Shown here: in pieces, positions 52,073 to 54,372 of the stretch
Layout of the letters: each line of letters starts with the position of its first letter
How positions within the stretch are numbered: position 1 is the stretch's first letter
From: Weeksellaceae bacterium
GTDB taxonomy: Bacteria > Bacteroidota > Bacteroidia > Flavobacteriales > Weeksellaceae
Length of the DNA: 54,372 nucleotides
Assembly (NCBI GenBank): GCA_022013695.1
Contig: JAKLPS010000003.1
Span: forward strand, 1-54,372
Direction: 5' to 3'
Made by a program: the position numbers and the translations under genes
Notes under the pieces: generated by a model
Database searches by the model: none
What the model was told of the DNA's origin: nothing
What the model saw: only the letters and a program-made list of their open reading frames with translations

Positions 52073-54372
52073 ATGAAATTAATTGACAACGTCAACAGCC
52101 GCCTTATCGACGACCTCAAAGAGAGCATTAAAAAGAAAAGCAAGCTTTCTATTGCTGCATCTTCGTTTTCCATCTATGCATTTGAAGTTTTGCGTAAAGA
52201 ATTGCAAAATCTGGATGAACTGCGTTTTATTTTTACATCGCCTTCCTTCTTGCAAGAGAGCTTGAAGAAGGAAGTTCCGAAGTTTTTTATTCCGCATTTG
52301 TTCAAAGAAGCAGATTTGTGCGGTGGCGAGTTTGAGTTGCGTTTAAGAAATCAATTGACCCAGAGAGCGATTGCCCAAGAATGTAGCAGATGGGTAAAGG
52401 AAAAAGTCACATTCAAATCTAATAAGCAAGCGAGCTATCCACTTCCGGGAATGATTCATTTGTCCGATAAAGATGAATCTGCGCATGCCTGGAGTGGAAT
52501 TAGCAGTTTTACAACTGCAGATCTTGGGATAACTCCTAAGAAGGGTTTTCCCACGTTGATTCAAAAGACAGAATTCCCCAATAGTAAGGCGTATTTGGAT
52601 TGGTTTAATCAGGTTTGGGAAGACGACGAAAATCTTGAAGAAGTTACAGAAAAAGTACAACAATATTTTGAGAAAGCTTTTAAGGACAACAGCCCGGAGT
52701 TCATTTACTTTATTACACTATATAATATTTTTAGTACTTTTTTAGATGATCTAAGTTTGGATCATCTTCCGGATGAAAAAGTTGGTTTTAAAGATACTGC
52801 AATTTGGAACAAACTGTTTAATTTCCAAAAAGATGCAGTAATAGGTGCTATTAATAAACTGGAAAAATACAAAGGTTGTATTTTGGCAGATAGTGTAGGC
52901 TTGGGTAAGACATTTTCTGCATTAGGAGTGATCAAATATTACGAAATGCGTAATAAAGATGTTTTGGTACTTTGTCCTAAGAAACTGGAAGCCAACTGGA
53001 ATACCTACCGGCACAACGATAAAACCAATATCTTCGCCAAAGACCGTTTCAATTATGATGTATTGTTTCATACCGATCTGTCGAGAGATAAAGGAATGAG
53101 TAATGGACGAAATCTTGCGAACGTCAATTGGGGAAATTATGGTTTGGTGGTGATTGATGAGTCGCACAACTTCAGAAATGCAGGCCTGACTTATTCTGAA
53201 AAGGAAAATCGCTATCAGGCTCTACTGAGAAAAGTAATGCGCGAGGGTATTGAGACCAAAGTATTGATGCTGTCTGCAACACCCGTAAATAATAAATTCA
53301 ATGACCTCAAAAATCAATTGGCATTAGCTTATGAAGGCGATTCAGAACTTATTGACGGTAAATTGGACACCCAATTAGGAATCGACAGTATTTTCAAAAG
53401 AACTCAAAAAGCATTCAATGTTTGGACAAAATTGGATTTATCTGAAAGAACTACAGAAAAGCTTTTGGATATGTTGGATTTTGATTTTTTCGAAATATTA
53501 GATTCGCTCACCATTGCCCGTTCTAGAAAACATATTACAACCTATTATGATACCAGTGATATTGGTAAATTTCCAAAACGAAATATACCAGTTTCTATAC
53601 AAAGCCCATTAACGGAAGATCATTCCTTAACTTATGTGGAAATTGCCGAGCTGCTAAGCAAATTAAATCTTTCTGTATATTCACCATTGAAGTATATTTT
53701 ATCTAGTCGAGTATCCAAATATGCAGAAATGTATGACAAACAAACTAAGGGCGGGAAACTAAGACAAATTGACCGGGAAAAGAGCTTGAAAATTCTGATG
53801 CGCATCAATATGCTGAAACGTATTGAAAGTTCCATTGATTCCTTCAGGATAACGACTAATGGTATTGTTTCGCAGATAGAGCAAACCCTAAAAGCTTTAT
53901 CGAAAGATGGATTGGAAGATTTAGTCAGCCCGCAATTTGATACTGAAAGTGAGAACTTTGATTGGGATACCAATTGGGGAGATGAAGAAAATGTTTTTGG
54001 TAAAAAAGTGAAGGTTCATTTGGCAGATATCGACCGCACGCAATGGAAAGAGGATTTGGAAGAAGACTTCACAACATTAAACAAGCTTTTAAATAAAGTA
54101 AATAAAATAACTCCACCCTTAGATTATAAACTGCAAAAGCTGATTGCGACGATCAAAGCAAAGATTGAAAATCCTTTGAATGCCAATAATAAAAAGATCA
54201 TTGTCTTTACAGCATTTGCCGATACCGCAGATTATCTTTATAACAATTTAAGTAAAATTTTTAAAGATCAATATCAACTCAACAGTACTTTGATTACGGG
54301 TTCACGTAGAGTTACAACGGCAAAGAAAATTCCGACAGAGCTAAATGCTTTATTAAGCTGTTTTTCGCCACA
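52073..54372 (+). CDS. Large helicase with PLD-like N-terminus, truncated by window end
   Basis: From ATG 52073 the frame stays open for 766 codons to the window edge. The first 150 or so residues (KLSIAASSFSIYAFEVLRKEL, FIFTSPSF) resemble a phospholipase-D-like domain seen in some restriction-type helicases. A SNF2-like SF2 helicase follows: Walker A ADSVGLGKTFSALG near 271, DEAH-type VVIDESHNFRN near 360, motif III MLSATPVNN near 403, and the start of the second RecA lobe at KIIVFTAFADTADYLYN. The C-terminal end lies outside. Placed after a type III pair, it is probably part of the same defence island. Its biochemical role is not known. Confidence 0.85.
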   Translation, partial: MKLIDNVNSRLIDDLKESIKKKSKLSIAASSFSIYAFEVLRKELQNLDELRFIFTSPSFLQESLKKEVPKFFIPHLFKEADLCGGEFELRLRNQLTQRAIAQECSRWVKEKVTFKSNKQASYPLPGMIHLSDKDESAHAWSGISSFTTADLGITPKKGFPTLIQKTEFPNSKAYLDWFNQVWEDDENLEEVTEKVQQYFEKAFKDNSPEFIYFITLYNIFSTFLDDLSLDHLPDEKVGFKDTAIWNKLFNFQKDAVIGAINKLEKYKGCILADSVGLGKTFSALGVIKYYEMRNKDVLVLCPKKLEANWNTYRHNDKTNIFAKDRFNYDVLFHTDLSRDKGMSNGRNLANVNWGNYGLVVIDESHNFRNAGLTYSEKENRYQALLRKVMREGIETKVLMLSATPVNNKFNDLKNQLALAYEGDSELIDGKLDTQLGIDSIFKRTQKAFNVWTKLDLSERTTEKLLDMLDFDFFEILDSLTIARSRKHITTYYDTSDIGKFPKRNIPVSIQSPLTEDHSLTYVEIAELLSKLNLSVYSPLKYILSSRVSKYAEMYDKQTKGGKLRQIDREKSLKILMRINMLKRIESSIDSFRITTNGIVSQIEQTLKALSKDGLEDLVSPQFDTESENFDWDTNWGDEENVFGKKVKVHLADIDRTQWKEDLEEDFTTLNKLLNKVNKITPPLDYKLQKLIATIKAKIENPLNANNKKIIVFTAFADTADYLYNNLSKIFKDQYQLNSTLITGSRRVTTAKKIPTELNALLSCFSP

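Noticed and set aside
52063-52086. Upstream ATG at 52063
   Set aside because: It is out of frame with the helicase and stops after seven codons.

Overview
The window reads as chromosome from a Bacteroidota bacterium of the order Flavobacteriales, most likely close to Chryseobacterium or Epilithonimonas (family Weeksellaceae). The evidence is AT-rich intergenic DNA, near-consensus TANNTTTG promoter boxes with few Shine-Dalgarno sites, a secreted metalloprotease with a type IX secretion tail, several SPII lipoproteins, an L-lysine 6-transaminase, and a very large alpha-2-macroglobulin-like protein. The genus is an inference. The order-level call is firm.

Layout. 1-1850 (minus): a LytS-type histidine kinase, a di-iron fatty-acid/sterol hydroxylase and the start of its response regulator, tightly coupled. 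2023-6133 (plus): argS, then a menE-like ligase, arfB and cdd, with tRNA-Gln(UUG) on the other strand. 6170-6265: a structured intergenic element. 6327-10177 (minus): recF, an outer-membrane barrel protein and a UbiA-like membrane protein. 10230-18622 (plus): a 2011-residue alpha-2-macroglobulin-like protein followed by a secreted M12-type metalloprotease. 18691-22741 (minus): two paralogous small outer-membrane barrels, aroB and lpd. 22866-23528: a YggS-type PLP protein. 23520-27492 (minus): an overlapping four-gene glycan cassette (GT87, GT2, polysaccharide deacetylase, GT4). 27587-32333 (minus): dapD, an NlpC/P60 lipoprotein, a PAP2 phosphatase, an LtaS-like sulfatase-fold protein and tRNA-Ala(GGC). 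32550-36531 (minus): a DUF2007 protein and the lysine-degrading pair lat and ALDH with a lipoprotein gene between them. 36706-45351: mixed housekeeping genes (era, nrnA-like, dsbD-like, tilS, OmpA lipoprotein). 45480-46127: an O-methyltransferase.

From about 46200 the character changes. A 187-bp tandem repeat (about 3.3 copies, 46224-46840) separates the core genes from a defence-type island: a complete type III restriction-modification pair (res 46888-50019, mod 50026-51951), a short broken reading frame, and a large helicase with a PLD-like N-terminus that runs off the end of the window.

The most unusual points are as follows. The alpha-2-macroglobulin gene carries several in-frame, repeat-like palindromic segments and a stretch resembling a SusC/TonB plug with its motifs in reversed order. 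The tandem repeat lies at the edge of the restriction island. The type III system is paired with a PLD-SNF2 helicase. I do not see a CRISPR array, an rRNA operon, an intact insertion sequence or a prophage.
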